Counted from the stretch's first letter, positions 31,922 to 43,157 are shown. The stretch: 64,000 nt of DNA from Dendrolimus kikuchii (GCA_019925095.2 CM034394.1:8072272-8136271), one strand, 5' to 3'. Notes: generated by a model from the sequence alone, not told the origin. Program-made: numbers and translations.

Positions 31922-32212
31922 ATATCAGCCCATTAATGTCCCACTGCTGGGCTCAGGCCTCGCATTATAGGGGGAACAGACAGTATACCCGCCACGCTTG
32001 TCCAAGGCGGCTTGGCAGGTTTGACACATCGGTTGTCTCGATGTGCAGGTTGCATCATGATGTTTTCCTTCACCGTTGTTAGCACATGGTAATTGTAACA
32101 ATATGTACATTACATCAGAAAACTGACTAAAAGGTGCATGCGTTCCGGCCAGGATCGAACCCGCGCCCTCTGAGTCTGGGACGCGTGCGCTAGCCATTAC
32201 GCTACTACGAAT
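31922..32212 (-). mobile_element. tRNA-derived SINE (family B), best copy
   Basis: Read on the minus strand the head is tagtagcgtaatggctagcg (box A, consensus TRGYNNANNGG). About 35 bp on follows gggttcgatcctggccgg (box B, GGTTCGANTCC). The body has catgcaccttttagtcag, taccatgtgctaacaacgg, gcacatcgagacaaccgatg, ccttggacaagcgtggcggg, and ends cagtgggacattaatgggct. These are the internal Pol III promoter and layout of a tRNA-derived SINE. The folded tRNA is incomplete, so it is not a functional tRNA gene. Confidence 0.8.
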
Positions 32213-32214
32213 AT

Positions 32215-33835
32215 CTACTATTATACAATACACTTACATAAATAAATATAAAACGAGAAAAAATCTAAAGACAATAACTGCTGCTACATCCATAAATTAA
32301 GCTATTTAGTGATAGCTAATCATCCTTTACAAGTCTATTAAAAACAGGCTCACTGCCTGTTTTACTAAACTAAACTTAATAATAACAATCTTATTTATTT
32401 GGACTAAAGTTAGTGAGCTCTCCACATTAGTATTTTTCATAAAAACGCGTCTGTTGCTATTTATTGATATTGATTTTTCATACATTTTGTAGAGGACTAT
32501 ACCACGCTTTTCTATGTAATTCAAGATTTCCATGCAAATTTTGCCGTTAGATTAAATAATGTTCATATTAAAATATCCATTAGTCTAGCGCTTTTCTGCA
32601 CCTAGTAGAAAAAGCTATTATTACAACATAAATTTCCACTTTAAAAAAATAACTTTCGTTTTTATAAAACAAAAATTAACTGTTAATAGCATTTTGAGAT
32701 TTCATTAACACTTACGAACAGGCTTCGAAGTATACGAGAATATAAAATCATTAGTGCACATCACTAATTTTTCTAACATTTCTTTGTTGTCAAGTGGAAT
32801 AAAGAGAATAATGTACACAAAACACAGTGTATGTATTCTCGCTAGTAACTCAGTTACATTGACCGTAATGAAATTTGTTCGGTGTTAGAGCAATTATTAT
32901 CCATTTATTGTCTAGACAAGAAAAGTATTACATACGAATACATAGCATCAAAGAAGTCATGGAGATATAAAAGTCAATGATATCTACGTCCGAAAATAGA
33001 CACTCGTACCTCTATAAGATTTATATATTCATTGAAATAAGTGAGTTCAAAGTAAGATAGTTCAAGTGAAATGACGACGAATTTAAAAAATAGTATATTT
33101 TTACCTCAGGCGAAGGAATAAAATTATAGACGGAGCGTACGAGGAAAACAGGATGTGAAGCATTTTTTTCTTAACCTGTTTGCCTAAACTTGTGTGTGTG
33201 TGGTTAATAGTAATGTATCTACTGGAAATAATTCAATCTTTACAATACTAAATCAATTATTTCATACTAAGTTCTTGTAACGCATTACGCCACAATCGGC
33301 TTCCTTTAGCCACCTTTACTCTGTGAACTCGAGGCTCGGTCTACCTATTTTATTCGTCTCAGATTTTTATGTATAATTTATGTTCTCTATTTTATGTGGC
33401 TTCGCATGGTTTGTGGGTAAAGATTTATAAACATAAAATTTTAGAAGAATCTTCAAGCACATAAACTCCAGATAAAATCCAGATTCATATAAATCCCAGC
33501 CAAACTTAAAAACTATCAGAACCGTTCAACTGTAGTTTATTTTTGGGAAATATAATGCGCTTTGGAAAATAAAATTGCACAGCACAACATCGAAATGCTC
33601 GCCAATATTTAAATTGTATTTACTGCTTTGCTAAGCTGATATCCGCACGTAAAGTTTGTAGTTATTTGTTACAATAAAACACCTGAATGAATTTTAAGTT
33701 CTGCAGTGAGTAGATTATGTTCGCTGCAACGCACATAGATATACGGTTTGGTGCTTTGTGGCGAAAACAAAATAGCATCTTTACTGAGCAGATTGCGCGG
33801 ACGCAGCAATAACATCCTGAAGGGAATAACTAATA
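32215..33835. other. Unassigned AT-rich intron
   Basis: No recognised element. The minus frame at 32327-32533 lacks any motif. Confidence 0.4.
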
Positions 33836-33837
33836 TT

Positions 33838-34400
33838 CAAATTCATTTATTTGCTTAAAACGTGGTACATACATAAATTTGTGGTGACATTACAATACTA
33901 GATTCACATGTTTTGCCTATGAGACGTGCAAATTTTCTTTAACATGTGTTTTTGACAAAACACATTATCAGAATTATTATTACAAAGTTAACAAGAACAA
34001 ACAATCTATATTTATACATTAATGTCAATCATATGCAATTTGTTAAAAAATTACCCCAAAAATTCGTTAACGGAGTAAAAACATTTATCCAACAGCCATT
34101 TATGTAGTCTTTGTTTGAAAAGATTTGTGAAATCCTCGGGAAGTTTGTTATAAACCTTTACCGACATGTAATTTGAATTTTTCTGTGGTGACAATTTGCA
34201 GCTGGGGAACAATAATCTATTGTCTGTTTTCGCCCTAAGTTGCCGTGACCGCAGTTCGTGATGTCTAGGGAACAATTCGGGGTTTTCTTTTACGAATATT
34301 GCAACTTGTTTGATATACATACAAGGCACAGTTAGCAGGATAAATTTGACTACCCACTGATTTGGTCATTTTTAAGAGGACCAAATCGGCGTTAGCATGG
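33838..34400 (-). pseudogene. Jockey/CR1-like LINE: C-terminal coding piece and 3' end
   Basis: The minus frame 34329-34051 contains MPCMYIKQVAIFVKENPELF, PRHHELRSRQLRAKTDNRL, YMSVKVYNKLPEDFTNLF and LHKWLLDKCFYSVNEFLG. The pattern 'P.YI...IFV..N..LF...H..R', 'VYNKLP', 'FYS..EFL' is the usual C-terminus of Jockey/CR1-type polyproteins. The 3' end runs to 'aagcaaataaatgaatttga' at about 33838, the usual AATAAATGAATTTGAA-type terminus. The element is heavily 5'-truncated. Confidence 0.65.
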
Positions 34401-34580
34401 AAGATGTATACTAATTATTTTTCCATGGTGTTAGTCGTTGATTACTAACATAGATATAAGAAAAACATACTACTAATAGTATTATGTGTTTTTATTAGTG
34501 TGTTATTGGACGGTATTGTTTTATTATATAAAATTTATTATTATAATTACAATTAGGAAGGAAATAAATAATATATGCAA
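34401..34580. other. Unassigned intron
   Basis: AT-rich, nothing recognised. Confidence 0.3.
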
Positions 34581-34581
34581 A

Positions 34582-34660
34582 TATCCATAGGCTATGGGTA
34601 ACCACATTCCATCACAGTTGGGCCGTCAGCCTGTCTGCTGTATTTCAGTAATAAAAAATA
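34582..34660 (+). mobile_element. Family A retroposon, 3' end only
   Basis: tatccataggctatgggtaa, ccatcacagttgggccgtca, 'gcctgtctgctgtatttcag', taataaaaaa. Confidence 0.55.
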
Positions 34661-34775
34661 CTCACTTTTGGTCTCACACACACTTTGACACGTGTTTACC
34701 GCAACTACAGCCTGTTCGCCTTCGCTGATAGCTGAATTATGACTAATTCTAGCTTCTATTCTACTATTGTAATAG

Positions 34776-35090
34776 TTAAAACAGATTTGTCCCTAAGGTC
34801 CTAATGAATTGTATAACAATCTCTAATGGATCGTAACGCCTTGTAGCAACATCTGTTGCGGCAATACATTCTAATGTGGAACGACGCCAGTGATTCGATG
34901 CGAAATAGGTCGGCGCACAATAACCGTAGTCGCATGAGAAATTCGTAGAACCATTGTCATAACTGTACATTCCTAGGCCATGTGCCGTAGTTACTGCAGC
35001 GTAGATGTACTGCAGCGAGCTTGACATCATCGAACATGTGCATGTGAAGGGTATTGTTATGAATTGGTGCAATATAGGAGAACAAGACAT
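34776..35090 (-). other. Protein-like open frame, unrecognised
   Basis: A 104-codon minus-strand frame in non-repeat sequence that is less AT-rich than its flanks. Residue composition is balanced: it contains MYSYDNGSTNFSCDYGYCAP, TYFASNHWRRSTLECIAATD and YDPLEIVIQFIRTLGTNLF. A GTGAGT donor-like site follows downstream on the same strand near 34669 (accaaaagtgagtatt). No domain is recognised and no partner exon was found. It may be a decayed element, a small antisense gene or chance. Confidence 0.2.
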
Positions 35091-35094
35091 CTAT

Positions 35095-35374
35095 TATATT
35101 ATTCATCGTTGTTATGAAAGAAACTTATCTTACTTTAATTGTACGGTTTCGCGTTTCGTCGCTACTTCACCTGATATTTTTTATTTAGAAGATAATATTT
35201 ATTCACTTTCGATTTAAACAGTACTTCTAATGTATATTTGTATCAATATAAAATGTGATACTTGAAATAACATAAATTCCTGTGACCTGAACCATAAAAT
35301 TATGTAGAAAAGCACAGAAATTATACTATATTTTTTTATATTTATTGAATTGTATTATAAACTAAGATACGCCC
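35095..35374. other. Unassigned AT-rich intron
   Basis: Nothing recognised. Confidence 0.3.
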
Positions 35375-35830
35375 GCTATTTCGTCTACGCTTGACTTGAA
35401 ATTCCCGCGGGATTCTCGGGACACAAAGCACCGCAGCCATTGTTTTAGTGAAAACTATGTCGGAATAAACTAATTTTTACGCACCCGAACAACTACAAAC
35501 CGCTCCCGGGGAAATTCCCGCGGGATTCCCGAGAGATAAAAAATATCACATATTTTATTATATTAAATTTGCTATCGATCAGTAACAAAATCACATTAGA
35601 TTTTTTTTATCTGGCCATTTTAAATCAGTCCCATAAAAATTCTCACGGGATTCCCAGCATAAAAAGTAGCACAGAGTTTAAGTCTAAGAATTAGCTGTCG
35701 ATCAGCGAGAACCGCATCCAAATCGGCCCAGTAGTTTTTACATGAATCTAAACATAAATATATTTTTTTAATAGCTTTAATGTTAACACGGCATGTTAAA
35801 GGTTTTATAATATTACAGATATTTGTTTTG
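35375..35830. repeat. Old dispersed repeat (cccgcgggattc family)
   Basis: Repeated internal blocks: gaaattcccgcgggattc appears twice (about 35398 and 35511), then ttctcacgggattcccagca, and the end block atcggcccagtagtttttac. Matches 43303-43640 in the same order. Confidence 0.55.
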
Positions 35831-35914
35831 AGAACTCCGTTACATCACAGTTACATGTAATAAAAAATGTTTTGTTTCAGGAATGTTTCTTATTTCTTTT
35901 AGTTATTTTATCTT

Positions 35915-36200
35915 CTACTAGAGTTTACCCCGCGGCTCCGCCGCGCGTTAAACTCTAGTGCGTACCTCTTGTTTTAAGAGCAGGCGTTAATACAGGATAT
36001 ATTGTATTGTATTTTTATGTTGGTGCTATTTGCCCTAGGAAGATTTACTTCATTTTATATCGCAAACTATCCCATCTACCGGGACGAATAGTATCTATGT
36101 CCATTTTCGGTATTCAGACAGACAGATCGAGTGAAAGTCGCATTTTTTTAAAGATTATCAATTTTTGTATCTATAAACTTGATAAATGATTGGTCCCCCA
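35915..36200. repeat. Dispersed repeat with ctagagttta palindromic head
   Basis: Starts with ctagagttta and, after a cgcggctccgccgcgcg core, the complement taaactctag (35920-35959). Followed by the 'tatgtccattttcggtattcagacagacag' region related to 37680-37930. Confidence 0.45.
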
Positions 36201-36264
36201 TACAAACTTTAATACCCTATTTCAACCCGTTCTAGTTTTATTTATATAACTAAATATTGTGTAA

Positions 36265-37615
36265 ACTATACAAACGACCAAAACTACCAAGCGTACTAAA
36301 ACTACCGAAACTACCAAATTACCAACAAAAACTACCAAATCCACCAACTAAAACTACCACAACTACTTAAACTACCACAACTATCAAAACTACCAAAACT
36401 ACCACAACTATCAAAACTACCAAAACTACCACAACTATCAAAACTATCAAAACTACCACAACTATCAAAACTGCCAAAACTACCTCAACTATCAAAACTA
36501 CCACAACTATCAAAACTACCAAAACTACCACAACTATCAAAACTACCAAAACTACCACAATTATCAAAACTATCAAAACTACCACAACTATCAAAACTAC
36601 CAAAACTACCACAACTATTAAAACTACCAAAACTACCACAACTACCAAAACTACCACAACTACCAAAACTACCATAACTATCAAAACTACCAAAACTACC
36701 ACAATTACCAAAACTACCACAACTATCAAAACTACCACAACTACCAAAACTACCACAACTATCAAAACTACCACAACTATCAAAACTACCACAATTATCA
36801 AAACTATCAAAACTACCACAACTATCAAAACTACCAAAACTAACACAACTATTAAAACTACCAAAACTACCACAACTACCAAAACTACCACAACTACCAA
36901 AACTACCACAACTATCAAAACTACCACCACTATCAAAACTACCAAAACTACCACAACTACCAAAACTACCACAACTATCAAAACTACCACAACTATCAAA
37001 ACTACCAAAACTACCACAACTACCAAAACTACCACAACTACCAAAACTACCACAACTATCAAAACTACCACAACTATCAAAACTACCAAAACTACCACAA
37101 CTATCAAAACTACCAAAACTACCACAACTACCAAAACTACCACAACTATCAAAACTACCGCAACTACCAAAACTACCGCAACTACCAAAACAATCGAATA
37201 TACCAAATCGACCAACCAAAACTACCAAATCTACAAATCAAAACTACCACAACTATCAAAACTACCACAACTACCAAAATAACCAAATCTACCAACCAAA
37301 GCTACCATAACTATCAAATCTACAAACCAAAACTACCACAACTACCTAAACTACCGCAATTACTAAATCTACCAATCAAAACTACCACAACTACCAAATC
37401 TACCGAAACTACCAAATCTATAAAACAAAACTACCACAACTACCAAAACTACCACAACTACCAAAACTATCACGACACTTCCAAAACTACCAGCATAAAC
37501 TACCGAAAATAGCAAAACTACCAACCAAAACTACCACAACTACCAAAACAACTAAACTAAACAAAACTACCTAAACGACCAAATTGACCAAAATAAACAA
37601 AATGACGAAAATGGC
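36265..37615. repeat. 9-bp minisatellite (AACTAYCAM)n
   Basis: About 1.3 kb of tandem 9-mers aactaccaa, aactaccac and aactatcaa, most regular at 36344-37190 and decaying to the right with accaaatct variants. Two frames of the minus strand stay open for over 240 codons (one a Val/Leu/Ile polymer, one a Gly/Ser/Phe/Cys/Asp polymer) only because the unit is a multiple of three without stops. No array of distinct spacers, so it is not CRISPR. Confidence 0.93.
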
Positions 37616-37639
37616 CAACCACAAATAAAAAACCTATCC

Positions 37640-37923
37640 TAGTTTCCGGGATAAACTTTACGTAAATCTATCCCAGTATCCGGGATGAAAAGTATCCCTT
37701 GGCCACCCTCGGTATTCAAATTACATATGTACCGAGTATCAGCCAAATCGGTCCAATAGTCTTTCCATAAAAGGATAACAAACAGAGAGACCAATATACT
37801 TTTATCCCGGAAACTATCCCATTTTCCGGGATAAAAAGTATCCTATGTTCATTCTCGGCATCGAAAATATATATATACTGAGTTTCAGCCAAATCGGTCC
37901 AGTAGTTTTTACGTGAAAACGGA

Positions 37924-37996
<73 letters not shown>

Positions 37997-38030
37997 GTTA
38001 CTTTCGCATTTATAATATTAATAGGGATAT
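37640..38030 (+). repeat. Dispersed repeat with ccgggat blocks and a (CAGA)n end
   Basis: Internal tandem of the 'agtttccgggataaa...aaaagtatcc...ttctcggcat...gagtttcagccaaatcggtcc' module (two rounds, about 37645-37770 and 37795-37915), then (CAGA)n at 37925-37996, then ttactttcgcatttataata and a 'taataggga' terminus. Confidence 0.6.
37925..37996. repeat. (CAGA)n microsatellite
   Basis: About 17 uninterrupted CAGA/GACA units, part of the end structure of the preceding dispersed repeat. Confidence 0.95.
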
Positions 38031-38034
38031 AAAT

Positions 38035-39484
38035 AAAAATGAATCCGATTTTGATGAAATTTTTCTGTTTTTTTTTTAATTGGGTTCCTCGGATGGCTTA
38101 GATTCTTGAAAAAGGCAGGACACGGTTATTTTGTCTTTACAATTTACTTACGAGGTGTTCTCATTAAAGCTCACATTTACGTTTCCCAAACGAATTAAAA
38201 AGGAAAATCAACGTTAACAACCCATTTACAGTGGAATATAATATTTTTAAGGCAAAAGCTTTAGTAGCTATTATATTTACTATAATTCGAAATACAATAC
38301 TCATAAATATTAAATGTTGATCCGTAAAATGTGACATATCATTAAACAAGCAAACTGAATACAGAGTCAAACGAAGAGCAAAACGAAAACGCCCACTAAC
38401 ACTCGATTGCAGTAATGGCCAATACGAGCAGCACAGAATGAACCGGACGTGTATCCACTATCGGACGGTGAAAGTAGATGTTACAAAAAATGCTCCCATT
38501 CCTTGCGCCGATTGATATTTCATGAGACATTCTCTTGAGACCGGCACCAGATAGGCTATAGGCCGGTCGCACTCCGGTTACAATGTTGACAAGTACATCT
38601 CTTAATCAAAGGAAGTCGTACTCACGTACTGTTAGGTGGATAATATCGGCAACGGCCAATAGATTACTGGTATAACCCTGAACAGATTGAATATAAGTGT
38701 TGCCTATAAGTGTTGCCTATAACTGGATCAAAACTACATTGGGGCATTGCAGAATGATTTCAAATATTACCTTCATAAAATATAATTCATTTCATGATTT
38801 TTCTAAGTGTATGAACTTTTCTCTTACTACTCTCTCTTACTCTATACTGTTCAGCAATATTTGTTTACAAATATTAATGACTTGAGTTAAAAGAATTGGC
38901 AGCAAGCTTTATATAATTTATATGTAGATTTCCTTTGGAATTATATTATTATGAACTTGTTGACTGATAGCGTGTGTTCCAATTGTTGCTTTCATGCACT
39001 CATTAAAGGTATATTCAGTATAACCTTATCCGCGTAATACGAAAGAGAAAGTTTAGAAATTGCATTTTATAAAGATAGGTATCGTATATCAAGATCACTT
39101 GCAAGAAAATTATTTTACATGTATTAGCTATACAATATTCGACATACTTTACTTTCAACATCAGCGTGAATTTTTGCACTATTTTTTTTATTTTTCATAA
39201 TTTGCTTACACGCTGATGTAGTTGCAACTTCCATTCTCAGGCAAATGTTTAAATTTTCAAATTGCGAGCAGTTATTTACATTCGAAATGCATAGACCTAC
39301 ATTTTGATGATGAACACAAATTATATGATGCGCATAGTATTTTGTTAAACGATCTGAATATTACATTCATTACACGTTGTAATCTAAGTTTATTGTAATG
39401 ACAGTCATCAAAATAAACTTTCAATGGGATGTCTCCTTATCTGTCTTCATCCATTTTCAGTAAACAACATATTTTTTTTATATT
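38035..39484. other. Unassigned intron
   Basis: A 13-bp tandem duplication (aagtgttgcctat twice, about 38695-38720) is the only local structure noted. 38400-38660 is GC-balanced and non-repetitive. Confidence 0.35.
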
Positions 39485-39640
39485 ATTTTATTGTATATGC
39501 TTCCATTCGTTTGGCGTTGGCATGGTACAGTATATTCTGACACATTAGTACGTAATCTGTCACAACACAAGAGCTCATGTCATGCTTCGTCGACTCGAGC
39601 TTCATCGAGCTCGTCTTCTTTGACCTACCTTTAACTATTT
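39485..39640 (-). pseudogene. Possible RTE-like LINE C-terminal remnant
   Basis: Minus strand reads VKGRSKKTSSMKLE, then HDMSSCVVTDYVLMC and YHANAKRMEAYT, loosely matching the 'KGRPKKRW.D...DDM...VTxD' end. Weak. Confidence 0.3.
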
Positions 39641-40210
39641 TTTAGTTTTACATTATTACATAATACGTACTCATAATATATGTAAATTATATTACTCTAA
39701 TTGGCGCTATTTATAAACGACCATCATCACTTCTAATTATTGTGGTTACTTCTTAATTATTATTTCTAGTAAGTTTTGAAATAGACAAAGGACAATTCTT
39801 AAAAAAGTTAGTTTAGACATTGGAATTGTTTACTTGATGGCTTTCTGAATAGAATCATCGTCAGGAGTTCCAAAATAAACATAATTTAGCATCAGATAAA
39901 AACAAATTATTACTGAGAAAAATTATAAATATTTTGGGTCTTCAATAGTTGGACTAGCGTTAGTTTTACTTTTATACGGGCACGGGAACTTACTAGATAC
40001 GGATTAATTTCTCAACTTTATACACGGTAACTTTCTACAATCTTCCGAAAGTAGCAAAACGTGGGTTATGTTTCAAATACAGAGCCATTGTTGTTTTGCT
40101 TAGAGATCATGGAGAAAGATCGTACACATGTTTCTTTTATAGACCAAGTGAACTAGCTTGCAGAGTATCAAACCTCCTTCAATAGATTTCAGTTTCTACT
40201 TCTACTTACT
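39641..40210. other. Unassigned AT-rich intron
   Basis: Nothing recognised. Confidence 0.35.
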
Positions 40211-40212
40211 AA

Positions 40213-40334
40213 GGGCCGGTTCCTGTATCTTACCATCCGTTCATTTGCTATACTGTCGGTTAAAATTTGACATAAGGTCCATACAAACCGACAGTAAGGG
40301 AAGTGAATTAATAATAAGATATGGAAACCAGCCA
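40213..40334. mobile_element. Fold-back MITE, complete copy
   Basis: gggccggttcctgtatctta at left, agatatggaaaccagcc at right, inner taaaatttgacataaggtcc shared with 8084-8220. Confidence 0.65.
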
Positions 40335-40429
40335 ATGATCGTATTTTGAACCTGTAATAAAATCGTAGTTGTTTAAGTTAAGCAAGTTGGTAACTTATTA
40401 ATTACTTTAAATTAATTGTATGTTATGGG

Positions 40430-40468
40430 AAGGGAACTGGCGTGAAGTTATGTATGTATGTAATTGTA
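40430..40468 (+). mobile_element. LINE-type 3' end fragment with (TATG)n
   Basis: gggaactggcgtgaagttat followed by gtatgtatg, the last 35 bp of the 43020-43157 unit. Confidence 0.5.
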
Positions 40469-40469
40469 T

Positions 40470-41313
40470 GTTTATTGAATAGGAACATTAGTTTCTTACT
40501 GTTGGATTTTCATTTAAAATTCTCTTGTAAAGTTAGTTTACCTATAAATGTGGATGCTATTAAACCATGCTTCCTGTGGTTTATAGGCGAAAACATAATA
40601 TCTTATTACTACGCGGAAGCATTGTACTAAAGACGTTCCTAACCTATATTTCAATAGAGTTATACTATTATTCATGTTCGAAGTCCTTTCTTGGAGCTAC
40701 TTGAATATAGGTCAGTGCCACACACTTGACTGAATAAATATGTAAAATGTACTAGTGATTCCCCATGATTACTTGTTTAAACCTAGAATCCTCGTCCCAA
40801 CTACCCCAAATTCTAGAATAAGAAGCATTTTCTGTTCATCTCCTTTGTTGAAAGTACTCATATATCAAATATCGTGGTAATAGATTATTTCTTAAGAATA
40901 TATAGAACACACAAAATAAATATGCAAACATTGTTAACAATCTTTCACTTTTATACATATGACTATTAGTATGGATTACAAATTACTTGATTAAACTATT
41001 TATATTTCTTCTTAATTATATCGCAAGTGGTTTTAACTATAATTATCTTTCGAATTAAATAAATTAGTGGTTATTTTATAATTAGCAGATAAAAGTTATT
41101 CCTAAGATATTGTTAGTGAGATCTCGAAAAATCACGACGATGTTATGAACGAATGACTTTGATTCGTAAAGTGGTTGTTTTTTCAAAATGCTTGATTCCC
41201 TAGCGAAATAACGAATACAGGAGACGTTTACCACCTCGACAGAATGCTTCATTGTGTGTGACCCGTCTCGCACTTGCTTCATTTTAATCTGATGATTAAA
41301 GAAAAAAAATATA
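40470..41313. other. Unassigned AT-rich intron
   Basis: Nothing recognised. Confidence 0.35.
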
Positions 41314-41604
41314 TAACAGCCCATAAATGTCCCACTGCTGGGCTCGGGCCTACCATTATAGGGGGGAACGGAGATTATACCCGCCACGGTTGTCCAAGGC
41401 GGCCTGGCAGGTTTAACACATCGGTTATCTCGATGTCCAGGTTGCGTCACGATGTTTTCCTTCTCCGTTGTTAGCACGTGGTAATTGTAACAATATGCAC
41501 ATTAGGTCAGAAAATTACCAAAGTGGTGCATGCGTTCCTGCAAGGATCGAACTCACGCCCTTTGAGTTAGGGTCGCGTGCGCTAGCCATTACACTACCAC
41601 GACT
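41314..41604 (-). mobile_element. tRNA-derived SINE (family B), near full length
   Basis: Minus-strand box A gtagtgtaatggctagcgc and box B gagttcgatccttgc, then the full body to tatgggctgttatat. Same order as 31922-32212. Confidence 0.78.
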
Positions 41605-41928
41605 TGATGATTAAAGAATCGGGCCATAAATAAAAAAAATCCCACATAATTGAACACTGAAATTGTAAACCGTACGCTGACTGAAACTGCCCAATTTAGC
41701 GTACATGTTTTCTCACACGTCGAACGAAGCGAAAAAATCAAAATTAATTACAGCAATATAAGAACAATGCAATAAAAGAAATGTTCAGCCGGCACCATCG
41801 CTAATTGATCAATGTGTTTAATTTGAGCCTGCAACGTTTTGGTATCATAAAGAAACCCGTTTGCCCTAACAAATGGACAATAGAAGATACATCGGATTTC
41901 ACATTGGCATCATTTTGATTGTTGTTTT
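41605..41928. other. Unassigned intron
   Basis: Nothing recognised. Confidence 0.3.
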
Positions 41929-41929
41929 T

Positions 41930-42000
41930 AGGGTTCCGTAACCATTGTAACTACTAGGTGTATATAGATAAAATTCGACAGAAACCCTTATTTTACATGC
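41930..42000 (+). repeat. Dispersed repeat with TTAGGGTTCCGTAACC head
   Basis: Starts tttttagggttccgtaacca and has 'gaaacccttattttacat' as the partial complement of the head, as in fold-back 'GGGTTCCGT...ACGGAACCC' elements. Confidence 0.5.
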
Positions 42001-42040
42001 CACTAAAAGTAATAATGTAGTGTAATTGTATGTAATCCAT

Positions 42041-42349
42041 CCGTGCAGGAACGGAGAAAGAATACAATTTCCTGCGGCCGGGCGGCCTGTCTTAAGAGAC
42101 GACAAAACAACCCACAGCCAGGTGGTAGGGTATTTGCCCGACTGGATGGCTACCACCCCTGGTCTAGAGTGTGCCGCCATAACAACCTTGAGTTGTGTTC
42201 CGGCATTAGTGACCAGATTCTAGTCTCCCTTAATAGAGTAGCAGCGCATTTGTAGCACCTTTGGTGTTGCAAATGTCCATAGGCGATGGTAACCGCTTTC
42301 CATCAAGTGGGCCGTCTGCCTGTCTGCTGAACTCATGCAATAAAAAAAA
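42041..42349 (+). mobile_element. Family A short retroposon, full length (reference copy)
   Basis: ccgtgcaggaacggagaaag, 'cctgcggccgggcggcctgt', ggtggtagggtatttgcccg, actggatggctaccacccct, tgtgttccggcattagtgac, tttgcaacaccaaagg-like block, tccataggcgatggtaaccg, cgtctgcctgtctgctgaac, then catgcaataaaaaaaa. AATAAA plus oligo(A) at the end, no tRNA box A/B at the start, no open frame. It is a non-autonomous retroposon, most likely the 3' part of a LINE or a SINE using a LINE tail. Confidence 0.78.
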
Positions 42350-42590
42350 TGAGAAAAAAGTAAAGATTAGATACTATGGGAATAAATAAGTGTAAGTTTC
42401 CGTGTACTTAGTTGTGTGAGGTATCGTTAGTTCAAAAATTGAGATGGTAGAACTTAAAAAATTAGAAAACATCATGCAGTGAGAGATAAATAACCAGTAG
42501 TGCCAGCAAATTATTTAGGTTATATGTCTTTGCAGGAACGGAGAATGAATACTAATAATCGCAAGAGGAGACAAACAATGCATAGACAGG

Positions 42591-42821
42591 TTTTTTTTTA
42601 TTGCAGGAGATCAGCAGACAGCAGACGGCCCACTTGATGGAAAGCGGTTACCATCGCCTATGGACATTTGCAACACCAAGTTGCTGCAAATGCGCTGCTG
42701 CTCTCTTAAGGGAAACTGGAACCTGGTCACTAATGCCGGAACACAACTCAAGGTTGTTATGGCGACATACTTTAGACCAGGGGTGGTAGCCATCCAGTCG
42801 GGCAAATGCCCTACCACCTGG
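42591..42821 (-). mobile_element. Family A short retroposon, 5'-truncated, left arm of an inverted pair
   Basis: T run then ttgcaggagatcagcagaca through tagaccaggggtggtagcca to ggcaaatgccctaccacctg. The next copy starts at this point in opposite orientation. Confidence 0.7.
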
Positions 42822-43010
42822 TGGTAGGGCACTTGCCCGTCTGTGTGCCTATCGCCTCTGGTTTAGAGCATAACAACCTTAAGTTGTAGTCCGGCATTAA
42901 TGGCTAGGTTCCAGACCCGCCTTCGAGGCCATCAGCACATTGGCCGCATCTTCAGTGTAATCAGTAATCACTTTCAATCCGGTCCGTCATCAGCCTGTCT
43001 CTCTATCTTC
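42820..43010 (+). mobile_element. Family A short retroposon, right arm of an inverted pair
   Basis: ggtggtagggcacttgcccg, agagcataacaaccttaagt, tggctaggttccagacccgc, 'catcagcctgtctc'. More diverged than its partner. Confidence 0.55.
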
Positions 43011-43019
43011 GATCTGTTT

Positions 43020-43157
43020 TTTTTTAACAGACAAGAGTTATGAATGTCAAAGAGGCAAGTGAGGTGTGTAAGAATAAGCCTAAATGGCACTCTGTTGTTC
43101 GTGCCTACCCCGCAAGGGAACTGGCGTGAAGTTATGTATGTATGTATGTATGTTTTT
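43020..43157 (+). mobile_element. LINE-type 3' end with (TATG)n tail
   Basis: gacaagagttatgaatgtca, aagaggcaagtgaggtgtgt, ctctgttgttcgtgcctacc, ccgcaagggaactggcgtga, then tatgtatgtatgtatgta. Sense-oriented reference for this tail. Confidence 0.6.

Noticed and set aside
31922..32212. True tRNA gene on the minus strand
   Set aside because: Box A and box B are present, but the acceptor and anticodon stems do not close and a ~200-bp body follows, as in a tRNA-derived SINE.
36367..37228. Very long minus-strand open frames (Val/Leu/Ile polymer and Gly/Ser/Phe/Cys polymer) as a silk-like or structural protein
   Set aside because: They arise from a 9-bp tandem repeat with no stop in either frame. 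There is no signal peptide, no non-repetitive terminus and no splice context.
36265..37615. CRISPR-like array
   Set aside because: Units are contiguous 9-mers with no spacers, and the genome is eukaryotic.
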